From NCBI GenBank assembly GCA_017621755.1, contig JAGASL010000044.1, positions 1-64,000 on the forward strand: a stretch of 64,000 nt of DNA. The letters run 5' to 3'. The notes under the pieces were generated by a model. It saw only the letters and a list, made by a program, of their open reading frames with translations. It was not told the DNA's origin and did not search any database. Below, piece after piece: positions 44,601-52,734 of the stretch. Position 1 is the stretch's first letter, and each line of letters opens with the position of its first letter. This DNA is from Clostridia bacterium. Lineage in GTDB: Bacteria; Bacillota; Clostridia; Oscillospirales; CAG-272. Both the position numbers and the translations under genes were made by a program.

Positions 44601-46385
44601 ATGGCAAGCATGGAATTTACCCCCATCGGTACCGACCTGTATCCGTATGCCGGTATCTTTGACGGCGCCGGATACACCATCAGCGGGCTGAAGCTGAATG
44701 CCGCGCAGGACAACATGGGCTTCTTCCGCTACCTGGATGGCGGTGCGGTGAAGAACCTGACCCTGAAGGGCGAGCTTACCGTATCTGCTAACGTGCAATA
44801 CGTTGGCGGTATCGTAGGCTATATAACCAGCGATGCGGCGCTTGAAAACTGCCACTCGTACGTGAACATCACGCTCACGGCCGATGCGGCAGGCAGTAAG
44901 TATATTGGCGGTGTGGCCGGTTATCTTTACGATGGTAATAGCATCACGGTCAACACCTGCACCTATCACGGCAATCTGCAAGCAAGCTGTGTGGCAGATT
45001 ACGTTGGCGGCGTCGTTGGCTATGCACAGCAAGAGGTTGTATTCTACAACTGTGCCAATTACGGCACGGTATACGCGCCGCAGGCAACGTACGCTGGCGG
45101 TATGGTATCGTATGCCACGGGCTACTTTGGTGGTCTGGTTAACTGCCTTGGTGTCGGAGACGTGACTGCTGCGCGCTATGCCGGCAGATTGGTCGGTTAT
45201 TCCTCTGCTTTCAACGTCACCTATCAGAATAACTATTATCTGGCAGGGCAGAAGGGGCACGGCCATACGGTCTACAGCAATACGATCAACGAATCCAATT
45301 TCATCTTAGTGACCGAGAAGCAGCTTGCAAGCGGCGAGGTCGCCTACCTGCTTGGCGCTGCCTGGGGGCAGACCATCGGTACGGAGAACCGTCCCGTTCT
45401 CGGCGGCGCAACCGTTTACCGCGCCGAAAATACCAGCTGCCAGGGCACCGGCCACGGCACCTATTCCTACGGCAACAGCGAGCCGGTTGCCATTCAGACC
45501 GGCCTGCACGCCTATGACGCATACGGCGCCTGCACGCTGTGCGACGTGGCCTATACCGCCATCACGGTACAGGGCGGCATCGCGCTGGGCGGCACCTTCG
45601 GCATCGACTATTACCCGGCAGCCGATGAAAACGCTACCGAGGCAGGCGTGACCTACAACGGCAAGGATTACCCCGCCGCTGATGGCTTTGCCAGCATTAC
45701 CGGCATTGCGGCCAAGAACCTGGGCGACAGCCTGACGGTGACCCCGTACCAGATCATTGATGGCGTGCGCTACGTCGGTCAGGACGTAACGGTATCGGCC
45801 GCCGAGCTGCTGATGGCCTACGTAAACGGCGAGTATGCCGATACGGTCAAGGCGATCGCCATTGCCTCGCTCAACTACGGCGCATCCGCACAGGTCTACT
45901 TCGGCTACCAGACCGATAGCCTGGTCAACGCATCCCTGAGTAACGAGCAAAAGCAGGTTACCCACGGCACAGGCTACGAAACGGCAGCCCTGACCCAGTT
46001 AGAGGGTACCCCCACGGCAGACCTGCTGGGTGTGACGCTGCTGCTCAACGATCGCATCAATTTCAAGCTGCTCGTTTCCTCCTCCGTAGAGGGCGCCCAG
46101 CTGGAGATTGCTGATAACGAGGGCTTTACCGGCGCCACGAGGATCGACTTTGCCGCTACTGAGGATGGGGCAAATCTGAAGGCGATCGTAGCCGGCATCG
46201 CGCCCGCCAGCTGGAACACCTCGTTCTACTTCCGCGTGGTAGATGCAGATGGAAATGCCATCTCGCACACGCTGCGCTACAGCGTAGCGGCCTACTGCCA
46301 GAACAAGGCAGAGGATGCAGAGGTTGGCCCCGTGGCAAGCGCCATTCTTGCCCTGTATGATGCAGCGGCAGCCTATACGGCATAA
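38697..46385 (+). CDS. giant secreted protein: Ca-loop repeats, beta-helix, GLUG and CxxC arrays, shared C-terminal module
   Basis: 2562 residues; GGGAGG precedes the ATG. Signal peptide (TRTKKIALVCAILALALL, cut near ANAAEP). Four units of about 180 residues begin with EF-hand/dockerin-like loops (DANDNKRIDAGE, DANNSGHFEDGE, DLNENGSFDVGE, DTDGDGVLDDGE, from 39190, 39739, 40285 and 40800). They lead into beta-helix-type strands, an MBG-like domain (41270-41740), GLUG-type repeats (41800-42560 and 44460-45400) and two CxxC arrays (42630-42880, 44290-44450). A glycine-rich beta-helix (43000-44130, many GAGIGGG turns) lies between them. The end (45560-46382) is the shared module with ASLNYGASAQVYFGY. 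No cell-wall sorting motif. Probably a secreted adhesin under LytTR control. Confidence 0.82.
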   Translation: MTTTRTKKIALVCAILALALLSGLGIMQLQANAAEPTYVARDAVLHADWEQEYHAVQFDPYEEWADKYYLHVYDDGGEHVAALTMVDAEGDGVYAAFVPEVYSTYMISDHQVPESSTKKTVMLEKLEKPRNASDGDPVNTYTTFNDQMADASTYEALTKMHSLVWNDANDNKRIDAGESRYTDLNDAFNVAPSGAKLCLAGSQVDTATLKWGKGIALDLRGYTVEAPYNNNTAFILVTDSSTLTITDSIGTGRIDAGASAVASTVEAQDGSYILLDDGHYTPAVAFMFYTDEGSRIDVTPGVSASVKPQDGSYRHTNETVGLFLHFVEDEHGYWVAKRFETTEAAAIFDANNSGHFEDGEVAYYTLGAAVDVASRAGGGRVILVNDVTLDTWVSFLSNVEGAEFILDLNGRSITASRDFTGYGMISVSGAKLTVETTGSTTGNIIDASAKSGLNLFDVANGELVIDSYAVKLLAHANMDSPIYVNDRSTASLMTCQTSFDPYYLLPPNYTAEKNEVGLFEIHSVVNMVAYTDLNENGSFDVGEYRFGDLSHAIAYGGTVVLTNDVTYVNTTASVPYEQQVGYYTRLDLNGHTVTVAEGSVLHLLGNGNVIYDSSALKTGVLDASRSAYILSDSDGTLSDTSIEGGTFYRGAALFEMAPGEYVTIVSGYFDFDPTGYLSEESEATYDQASGLWEAYMSFEAWADTDGDGVLDDGEVTYEKLTDAIASGASYITLASDVEDLYDRIVLEAGTRTINFNGYTIYTRSGLSVLFELNGYAELTLTTTRGGGIQTPHSLAWANDNAKLIIVDGDYTGRPYEHDNGSVTIQGGTFDDNYYWLLDDGLAYQQVDGQYVVVKDAAALFTPTVTGTYSYNGQAQVPTLVVTDENGNVLVANVDYTVTATNNVLAGTATATVTYTMEGYGGSETVAFTIDKRAVTITPVDASVADNGEFTGTTLAANGLVEGHTVSGTFDTIDITQSDRFIITPATVTILDAEDNDVTASYEIEKKSGTLTVEHGAAAENGIYSCCGAYAMPTLAEDGYYELANEGNLFWFASHVNAGHKTANARLVSDIDLNDRTWTVIAPTAFYNTAYGTDLGYAGTFDGCGYEIRNLALMSPLLKGTSVGLFGTVSGTIKNLGINGVRIATPAIAPDFCVGAIVGQLIKTGLVTDCYVINAVIDLDDYVVGGIAGCVYEGTVQNCLVLSSTITGGANRFGLIAGDTRGIENTGDRPGSLINCYADGTTLYGTQYAGTSEGCATITAEQAASGALAVMLGADVWGQQLGTDAYPVLGGMRVYRTIPCEVGFSNTANTVKEHSYTYDCDTICIDCKQVGRTDTTHSYDDACDASCNSCGEIRTDIHVFDHNCDTQCNLCGYNRTITHVLDGAACTACGHTITYIEYVWSSADKKLTSTEKTPTTFTVVSDSLTALSAGWYVVNGDVTINARLTVTGEVHLILMDGSRLTVNGGIRLTGEGNSLTVYGEENSSGMLVAAATTDYQAGIGGNRQESGGTLTVHGGTLTATGKKDAAGIGGAYGLSSGPLANGGSFTLYGGSVTATGGRYGAGVGGGFYGNGGTVTVYGGTLTATSGSSISSGIGAGYEGSAGTVRIYGGTVYATGYNTGIGTSSRYEGEESLIEIHGGTVVAKSTETGAGIGLGYKSHGATILITGGHVTATGSDYAAGIGSGGGNEADNYQITITGGTVVATGGSSPRGGGAGIGGGTDSIGTGKIFISGGNVTATGGYITNGTTGYGGAGIGGGANGTGGLIVITGGVINATPGRPDAEAIGNGRAGLGYAYFTTTTGIITGTHTFDKDFTIEPGVTLTIPDNATLAVAEGVTLYNNGAAIVHGLVVNNGTIICAEGSHALVSACDATCRLCGGANENAAAHSYAHACSTICTACGYQRAEAEAAHGYANGICSACGEFQPAVLDEDSASATYGYYKINSLGQLLWFRDYVNSGNPTVNAVLTVSVDMASMEFTPIGTDLYPYAGIFDGAGYTISGLKLNAAQDNMGFFRYLDGGAVKNLTLKGELTVSANVQYVGGIVGYITSDAALENCHSYVNITLTADAAGSKYIGGVAGYLYDGNSITVNTCTYHGNLQASCVADYVGGVVGYAQQEVVFYNCANYGTVYAPQATYAGGMVSYATGYFGGLVNCLGVGDVTAARYAGRLVGYSSAFNVTYQNNYYLAGQKGHGHTVYSNTINESNFILVTEKQLASGEVAYLLGAAWGQTIGTENRPVLGGATVYRAENTSCQGTGHGTYSYGNSEPVAIQTGLHAYDAYGACTLCDVAYTAITVQGGIALGGTFGIDYYPAADENATEAGVTYNGKDYPAADGFASITGIAAKNLGDSLTVTPYQIIDGVRYVGQDVTVSAAELLMAYVNGEYADTVKAIAIASLNYGASAQVYFGYQTDSLVNASLSNEQKQVTHGTGYETAALTQLEGTPTADLLGVTLLLNDRINFKLLVSSSVEGAQLEIADNEGFTGATRIDFAATEDGANLKAIVAGIAPASWNTSFYFRVVDADGNAISHTLRYSVAAYCQNKAEDAEVGPVASAILALYDAAAAYTA

Positions 46386-46398
46386 GGAGGAAATGAGT

Positions 46399-46524
46399 AT
46401 GAAGAAATATGAAGCACCAAGCTGGAGCGTTTTGGTTCTCACCACAGACCTGCTGATGACCACCAACGAAAACGAGCTGGAATACGATGATATTTCCTCT
46501 ATCCTGAACATTTTTGATATGTAA
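46399..46524 (+). CDS. small peptide, MK(K/Q)YE family
   Basis: 41 residues starting MKKYEAPSWSVLVLTTDLL and ending in an acidic, hydrophobic tail (YDDISSILNIFDM). AAGGAGG at 46384-46390 overlaps the giant's stop codon and is eight bases before the chosen ATG; ATG 46393 is too close. It shares MK-[KQ]-YE-x-P, DL-[ML]-T and NE with the peptide at 16674. Both are the last genes of units led by giant secreted proteins. Function unknown. Confidence 0.7.
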   Translation: MKKYEAPSWSVLVLTTDLLMTTNENELEYDDISSILNIFDM

Positions 46525-46530
46525 AGGGGT

Positions 46531-46566
46531 CCCCCTTCACCATCTGGTGAAGGGGGATTTTTTTGC
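46531..46566 (+). terminator. terminator after the second giant unit
   Basis: CCCCCTTCACC and GGTGAAGGGGG with an ATCT loop, followed by ATTTTTTTG. Confidence 0.85.
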
Positions 46567-46633
46567 CTGTTTTTATATGTTTGTAAAAGGTATTGCCGCC
46601 ATTTCTATGAAAAAGGATAGCGTAAAATTGAAC

Positions 46634-46662
46634 TTGACAACTAAATAAAATAGAAGTATAAT
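46634..46662 (+). promoter_or_regulatory. consensus promoter of the third giant gene
   Basis: TTGACA (46634-46639) and TATAAT (46657-46662), both perfect, with a 17-base spacer: the strongest promoter match in the window. The gene may be constitutively and highly transcribed. Confidence 0.8.
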
Positions 46663-46708
46663 GACAATGGAGTTTTATCAAAATCCCCCATTTTTAAGGA
46701 GAATGCGT

Positions 46709-49700
46709 ATGAAAAAGCGAATTCTTAGTCTCATGTTGATTTGCGCGATGCTGCTGACCGCCATTCCCATGGCCGTGCTGCCCGTTGCCGCAGTGGAAGC
46801 AGACACGTTTACCCCCACGACGCGCTTCGTGCTGGTTTCCGACATTCACGTGGACAAGGGCTCCGGTGCTAACGCCGGTGTCAACGTGGACCATATGATG
46901 GACCGCGTATACGCCTATCTGGCCGAAAAGGCCGAAAAGAATGACAATCTGTTGCCCTCTGCCATCATATCGATGGGTGATAGCCTCAATGATGGCTACC
47001 CCGAGGAGGCAGATTATCTGGCAGCGCGCTTTAACAAGGCTAAGGCCGGCTATCTTGAAAAATACGGCAAGGAGCTGCCCATCTACGCGATCATGGGTAA
47101 CCATGAGTATAACAACGGCTATTACTATGATGTGAACATAAACAGCGCCAATAAGGCATTTTTCGAGTACGTGCCGTTATCCGAATGCGCGTCTAATGAC
47201 GAATACGTGCTGCGGAATACCGCCGCTTTCCGCGATGCCTATATCGATAAGCTGTGGGGCACCGCTGCCTCTGCCGAGGGGGCTTCCACCGGTAACGTAG
47301 GCGCGATCGATAACAACACAACAGACTGGCACTACGTGATCAACGGCGTGCACTTTATCGGCATTTCCATCAGCAATCATCTCGGCAATCTGTCGACAGA
47401 GACGATGCAATGGCTGGATGACGAGCTTGCAAAGGCGACGGCAGATACGCCGGACGCGCCCATCTTCCTGTTCAGCCACCACCCGCTGCGGGATACCCTG
47501 CATTCTACCGTATACACCCCCGGTGGCAAGCCGGGCTGGGCAAACTATATGCCCGACAATACAGACTGGGGGCTTTCCTATCACAACGAGACCCACACCC
47601 TGTTTACCAATATTATTAAAAAGTACCCGAACGTGATCTTCAGCACCGGCCATACCCATGCACCCGGCAACGCGCCCCTTGGCATTTGGCAGGGCGAGGA
47701 TGAGAATGGCAATGGCACCGGCTTTACCGCTTACTGTCCCGGCGGCCTGGTAAGCAGCTGTGACTTCGCCATCATTGAGATTGATGCGAAGAATACCGTT
47801 CGCTTCTACCCGCAGCACGTAAATGGCGCCTACACCAACCCCGATGGTAGCACGCTGTATTACGAGATCTCTTATAACGATGACGGCACCCACTCCTACG
47901 GCTATAACGAGACTGCTCGCACCGCCGTGAAGCCCGAGTTCGCCGCTGACCAAACCGCTACCTTCTCTGATATGTGGGCAAGCGACGGCAAGGTGACCGG
48001 CATGCTCTCCTTTGGCCAGGCGGTAAGCGGCACCGTGTACCCCTACACCTATGAGATCGCTTTCGTTCCGCAGGGCGAGGGTACTACCATCTACGCAACG
48101 GCATCCTCGAACGCCTTTGCAAGAAGCTTGAATATCCCGACCATGGTTCACAGCGGCGACTTTGAGCTGGAGGAAGGCCGGGTCTACGACGTGCACGTCA
48201 CCCCGCTCAATTACTGGGGTGGCAGGGGCGAGACCAAGGTGCTGCTTGCTGATCTAAAAACGCCATCCTCGGAGCTGAAGGAGACGGATAGCAGCTACAC
48301 CTCCCTCTATACGCATCCTACCTCCGGCACGGGTGTGAACGACCACACCTATTCGCTTGAGGATGGTACCGTTACCTTTGCCCCGGCATGGAGCGTAGGG
48401 GCTTACAGCTTTGATAACGGAGGTGTCTACCCCTACTCCTACGCGAACAAGCCCGAAAAAGAGGCACATGGTTATTCCTCGCTTTCCACCGGCCTTTCCT
48501 GGCAATACGGTGGTATGTACCTTGATGCACAGAGTGAAACGATCATCGCCGGTCATAATAAAGACAGCACGCATATGGCCACCTACGTGACCTATACCGC
48601 TGAAAAGAGCGGCACGCTGAATCTGACGATTGATAATATGAATTTCCATCGTGTTTCCACGGCCTATGCGTTGGTGAAGAATTATTCTACCGTTATTTCG
48701 GCAAATAATGTGCCCTTTGTAAACTGGGATGTGACTGCTGAAGAAAATCCTAACTGGACGCTGATCGGTGATTCTAAGCTCATTCAGAACAAGACCTACG
48801 AGAATATTGAGGTCAAGAAAGGTGACACCATCTCCTTTGTCTTCTCCCGCGGCTCGGTGGATGACGGTTGGGGCATCTATAATGTGAAGATGCACGTAGA
48901 CTATACCAAGGAAAAAGAGACGGTCAACTACGTTTACGAAAGCGCCTTTGTTCAGAAGCCCGGTACCGAGACCTATCCCACGATCGATTACGATACCCTC
49001 ATCAAGGATGGTACCTACCCCCACTATGCCCTGGTTCAGCACCCCGCCTGGGAGCTTGGCTGTTATTATTTCGGCACCACCACAGCAAGCGTGAACAACG
49101 GCCGCAACCCGTATAACGTCTACACCTCTCAGTATAAGCTGATTACGAGAAACGGCATTGATATGTGGGGCTACGGCGGCGGCTACTTCAACAGCAATTT
49201 CACAATTCCCAGCCAGAACAACTATGTAACCTATATTGCCTACGTAGCAGAAAAGGACGGCGTGCTTGGCCTGGAGGTCACCGACCTGAAGTTCAAGTAT
49301 GCCAACACGGCCTACGCCATTGTCAAGAACTTCAGCGAGGTGCTGACCACCGATGAGGTCGTTCCCTTTGTAAACTGGACGAGCGACACCCGGGAAAACT
49401 GGGAATATTCCCAGGCGGTTGGCACCAGCACCAAATTCGGCGTGACCAAGGTCAGCGTCAAGAAGGGCGATACGATCGCCATCGTCTTTGACCGTGCCGA
49501 GCTAAAGAATGGTGACGGCTTCTACGATCTGAATATGACGGTGAAATACCGCAAGGAATACGTAGGCGATGCCATTACCTATGAGCATAAGACGAATGGC
49601 AAAAACTTCCCGGTTACCGGCAGAGATGCGGGCGGCTTCCCCATCCTTGCAACAGGCGAGCTTGATTATGAAATGGGCACGTATAATTTTGCCAACAGCA

Positions 49701-51718
49701 CCGCCTATCCGTACGGAACAAGCACGGATATATACGGCATTATCGCCTCGAAAGCGCTGGGCGGCTGCTGGAGCTACGGTGGTATGTACTACAATGGACA
49801 AATGGTCGTGCCGGCGGCAGACAGCTATATCTCCTATATCGCCTACACGGCCGACTGTGACGGTAAGCTGGATATTAGCATCAGCAACCTGACCTTCCAG
49901 CGCGAGGGAACTGCCTTTACGGTGGTAAGAAACTTTAAGGATGTGCTGCTGGCGAATGGTGGCACCTTGGCCAACTACACCACAACGGATACGGCAGATT
50001 ATTGGTATCATTCCGTTCTTGGCCAGACCTATTCCTTCACGATTCGCGACGTGGAGGTGAAGATGGGCGATACGGTTGCCATCGTATTCGATAACGGCCT
50101 TTCGCAGACCACGGGCTACAACAGCACCACCAAAGAAAATCAGCGCGGCCCGAAATCCATGAACATTGATATGCAGTACAGCGAGCGCTACGCCTCTATC
50201 TACACAAGCGCAGCGGTCGATAGCCTGGCTCAGATCAAGAATAGTACGGCTGCAACCGTTGATTGGTCAAGCAGTGTCTGGACACCGGTTGTATACAAGG
50301 ATCGTAACGATGCCGGCTCCATCGATAAGGCTTTGGTCATGGATACCTTCTATCCCTCTGGCAATGCCTACGTTCCTTCCTCTGTTTACGTGGCGGGCAA
50401 TAACGCAGCGACTGAAAAATACGCTATGCTTACCACCGGCAAGCAAGCGGAATGGGGCATTACTGGTGGTATGGTCGTGACCAACGGTTCCGCCGCCGGC
50501 TTCCGCTATATTGCGGAAGAGAGCGGTAACGTACGCTTTGCCTTTGATAGGGCTGGTTCTCAGTCCTCCGTTGCGGCCGCAGATGAGACGGTGATGGGCT
50601 ATGCCATCTTTGTCAACGGTGTCAAGGTTTGGCCGCATGGCGATAACAACTGGTATGGCCTGCGTCAGCACAGCCGCGTTGTGGACTACACCGCAGAGCT
50701 GAATGCCGCTATGCCCAAGGCGTTGTTCGTCAGCGAGGGTGACTGCATTGAAATTTTGGCCCGTAATGAAACAACAGGAAGATACTCCTGGACCAACCGC
50801 GGTAATGTTTTCCTGCCGAAGGTGACCTATGATAGCGAGGCCATGGTCTCGGCCGTGCTGAATGATAAGTTTGCCATTACCCTGTACCCCGCCGGCGAGC
50901 TGGCCGATGGGCAGAGCGCCACGCTGAACGGTGAGAGCGTAACGCCTACGCTTGAAAGCGACGGCGGCTACACCATCGATGGCATTGCCGCCAAGGAGAT
51001 GGGTGACACCATCGTTTGGAAGTACGCCTACGCCGATACCGCCTTTGCGCGCGGCGATAGAACCGTTACCGTTCCCCACGTGGCACAGCAGTGGCAGGGC
51101 AGCTATGCTGACCTGATGAAGGCGTATATTGATGCATACGCTACGGACACCAGCGACCTTGGCGTGGCCATTACAGATTTGGCGGTGGCTACCCTCAACT
51201 ACGGTGCGGCCGCACAGACCTACTTTGGCTACAAGACGGATAGCCTGGTCAACGCCGTCCTGAGCGACGAGCAAAAGACAGTTACCCACGGCACAAGCTA
51301 TGAGACGGCCGCTATGACCCAGCTGGACGGCACGCCCACAGCCGAGCTGCTGGGCGCTACGCTCCTGCTGAACGATCGCATCAACATCAAGCTGCTCGTT
51401 TCCTCTTCGGTAGAGGGCGCCCGCCTGCAGGTCGCAGACAACGCGGACTTTACCGGCACCGGCGTGAGCACGATCGATTTCGTTGCCGAAAACGAGACAA
51501 CGCTGAAGGCGATCATGGACGGCCTGGCACCCGCGATCTGGAACACCTCGTTCTACTTCCGCGTGGTGGATGCGGATGGGAATGCCATCTCGCACACGCT
51601 GCGTTATAGCGTAGCAGCTTATTGCCAGAACATGCTCAACAAACAGGATGAGAAGGTTACCCCCGTGGCAAATGCCATTCTCGCCCTGTATGACGCAGTA
51701 GCTGCCTACATGGCTTAA
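46709..51718 (+). CDS. giant secreted metallophosphatase with tandem repeats and shared C-terminal module
   Basis: 1669 residues from ATG 46709 (AAGGAG seven bases upstream; ATG 46703 is too close). Signal peptide KKRILSLMLICAMLLTAIPM. A calcineurin-like phosphatase domain comes first (residues about 35-330: VLVSDIHVD, SMGDSLND, MGNHEYNN, FSHHPLRD, STGHTHAPG), then a fibronectin-like linker. Three modules of about 210 residues follow (48270-48920, 48930-49560, 49570-50190; each with QYGGMYxxxxx, YxxYTAExxGxLxL, TAYALVKNxS and VKKGDTIxxVF). A fourth, partial one comes before the shared module (50847-51715; ATLNYGAAAQTYFGY). Its last 450 bases are very like those of the preceding giant at DNA level. 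No small peptide gene follows. Confidence 0.83.
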   Translation: MKKRILSLMLICAMLLTAIPMAVLPVAAVEADTFTPTTRFVLVSDIHVDKGSGANAGVNVDHMMDRVYAYLAEKAEKNDNLLPSAIISMGDSLNDGYPEEADYLAARFNKAKAGYLEKYGKELPIYAIMGNHEYNNGYYYDVNINSANKAFFEYVPLSECASNDEYVLRNTAAFRDAYIDKLWGTAASAEGASTGNVGAIDNNTTDWHYVINGVHFIGISISNHLGNLSTETMQWLDDELAKATADTPDAPIFLFSHHPLRDTLHSTVYTPGGKPGWANYMPDNTDWGLSYHNETHTLFTNIIKKYPNVIFSTGHTHAPGNAPLGIWQGEDENGNGTGFTAYCPGGLVSSCDFAIIEIDAKNTVRFYPQHVNGAYTNPDGSTLYYEISYNDDGTHSYGYNETARTAVKPEFAADQTATFSDMWASDGKVTGMLSFGQAVSGTVYPYTYEIAFVPQGEGTTIYATASSNAFARSLNIPTMVHSGDFELEEGRVYDVHVTPLNYWGGRGETKVLLADLKTPSSELKETDSSYTSLYTHPTSGTGVNDHTYSLEDGTVTFAPAWSVGAYSFDNGGVYPYSYANKPEKEAHGYSSLSTGLSWQYGGMYLDAQSETIIAGHNKDSTHMATYVTYTAEKSGTLNLTIDNMNFHRVSTAYALVKNYSTVISANNVPFVNWDVTAEENPNWTLIGDSKLIQNKTYENIEVKKGDTISFVFSRGSVDDGWGIYNVKMHVDYTKEKETVNYVYESAFVQKPGTETYPTIDYDTLIKDGTYPHYALVQHPAWELGCYYFGTTTASVNNGRNPYNVYTSQYKLITRNGIDMWGYGGGYFNSNFTIPSQNNYVTYIAYVAEKDGVLGLEVTDLKFKYANTAYAIVKNFSEVLTTDEVVPFVNWTSDTRENWEYSQAVGTSTKFGVTKVSVKKGDTIAIVFDRAELKNGDGFYDLNMTVKYRKEYVGDAITYEHKTNGKNFPVTGRDAGGFPILATGELDYEMGTYNFANSTAYPYGTSTDIYGIIASKALGGCWSYGGMYYNGQMVVPAADSYISYIAYTADCDGKLDISISNLTFQREGTAFTVVRNFKDVLLANGGTLANYTTTDTADYWYHSVLGQTYSFTIRDVEVKMGDTVAIVFDNGLSQTTGYNSTTKENQRGPKSMNIDMQYSERYASIYTSAAVDSLAQIKNSTAATVDWSSSVWTPVVYKDRNDAGSIDKALVMDTFYPSGNAYVPSSVYVAGNNAATEKYAMLTTGKQAEWGITGGMVVTNGSAAGFRYIAEESGNVRFAFDRAGSQSSVAAADETVMGYAIFVNGVKVWPHGDNNWYGLRQHSRVVDYTAELNAAMPKALFVSEGDCIEILARNETTGRYSWTNRGNVFLPKVTYDSEAMVSAVLNDKFAITLYPAGELADGQSATLNGESVTPTLESDGGYTIDGIAAKEMGDTIVWKYAYADTAFARGDRTVTVPHVAQQWQGSYADLMKAYIDAYATDTSDLGVAITDLAVATLNYGAAAQTYFGYKTDSLVNAVLSDEQKTVTHGTSYETAAMTQLDGTPTAELLGATLLLNDRINIKLLVSSSVEGARLQVADNADFTGTGVSTIDFVAENETTLKAIMDGLAPAIWNTSFYFRVVDADGNAISHTLRYSVAAYCQNMLNKQDEKVTPVANAILALYDAVAAYMA

Positions 51719-51724
51719 TCATAC

Positions 51725-51764
51725 AAAAAATCCCCCCTTTGCTATTTGGCAAAGGGGGGATTTT
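51725..51764 (+). terminator. terminator after the third giant gene
   Basis: AAAAAATCCCCCCTTT and AAAGGGGGGATTTT around a ten-base loop. A further small hairpin (GCGGTAGC / GCTACCGC) follows before the converging AraC gene. Confidence 0.85.
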
Positions 51765-51795
51765 CGTAGCGCGGTAGCGTTCCGCTACCGCCCGG

Positions 51796-52614
51796 CTAAT
51801 AAGCGCTTAGCTCTTGGCGGCTGTAAGCCGCTGGTGTTTTGCCGGTCTGCTTTTTGAAAAAGGTGATAAAGTAGTTGGTGGAGGAGAAGTGCATCCGCTC
51901 GGCCACCGCCGCGATGCTCAGCCCCTGCTGCAGCAAAAGCACGGCTCGCTGCAGGCGCAGATGGCTGTAATAGGTCTTGGGGCTGATGCCGGCATACTGC
52001 CGAAAAAGAAGCTTGAGATAGCTAACGCTGACAAAGCAGGTGTCGGCAAGCTCGGCAAGCGAGCAGTTTTGTTCAACCGCTGCCGTCATGGCCGCGATCA
52101 GCCGCTGGTAGCAGAGGGCACTTGCGCTTTTCACCAATACCGGTGCCTGCGCTTGGCCATGCCGCAGGCCAAGCAAAAAGGCAGAAAGCATAGCCCCCGC
52201 TGCCTGGCCGGCATAGGGGTCGGCCGGTTCGGTCTGCTCAAAAAAGCGAAGGATCTCGCGCGAGATATGAAAGTAGGCCTGCTGCTGCTCGTCGGTCAGT
52301 GTAAAGGGGCCGTCCTTTAATGCCTCGGGCAGGCTACCCTCAGCCATAAAGCTGAGAATAAAGCCGCTTGGCGCGCTGCCGCGCGCGCTGCGAATGCGGT
52401 GAAATTCCATTGGTGCGTGCAGAATCATGTTGCCGCGCGAAAGGGTATAGATATTTTCATCCTCAGTGATCTCTACTGCGCCATCGGCTAAGTAAATGAC
52501 CTCCCACATCTCGTGGCTTTCCCCATGAAAGACGAAGCGCTCGTCCCAGGAAAAGGGAAAGGCGGTGCAAAAGCCGGTGATCTGAAAGGCTTGGTGAATT
52601 TGTTTTACGTTCAT
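51796..52614 (-). CDS. AraC-family transcriptional regulator
   Basis: 272 residues. Cupin-type N-terminal domain (FHGESHEMWEVIYLADGAVE, NMILHAPMEFHRI) and helix-turn-helix domain (LADTCFVSVSYLKLLFRQYA, VAERMHFSSTNYFITFFKKQ, TGKTPAAYSRQ). It is divergent from the GH109-like gene at 52735 with about 120 bases between, so regulation of that gene is likely. The ribosome site is weak (AGAGATAA). Confidence 0.85.
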   Translation of the reverse strand: MNVKQIHQAFQITGFCTAFPFSWDERFVFHGESHEMWEVIYLADGAVEITEDENIYTLSRGNMILHAPMEFHRIRSARGSAPSGFILSFMAEGSLPEALKDGPFTLTDEQQQAYFHISREILRFFEQTEPADPYAGQAAGAMLSAFLLGLRHGQAQAPVLVKSASALCYQRLIAAMTAAVEQNCSLAELADTCFVSVSYLKLLFRQYAGISPKTYYSHLRLQRAVLLLQQGLSIAAVAERMHFSSTNYFITFFKKQTGKTPAAYSRQELSAY

Positions 52615-52660
52615 GGCATTATCTCTATCTAAAAATATAATTTTTATAGCTATTTTTGGA

Positions 52661-52689
52661 TTGTATGATGCTTTAGGCTATGCTACAAT
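52661..52689 (+). promoter_or_regulatory. promoter of the GH109-like gene
   Basis: TTGTAT (52661-52666) and TACAAT (52684-52689) with a 17-base spacer in the AraC divergent region. Confidence 0.55.
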
Positions 52690-52734
52690 GATTATACAAC
52701 AATCTACAGGCTTTGTCAAGCAAGGAGATATATG

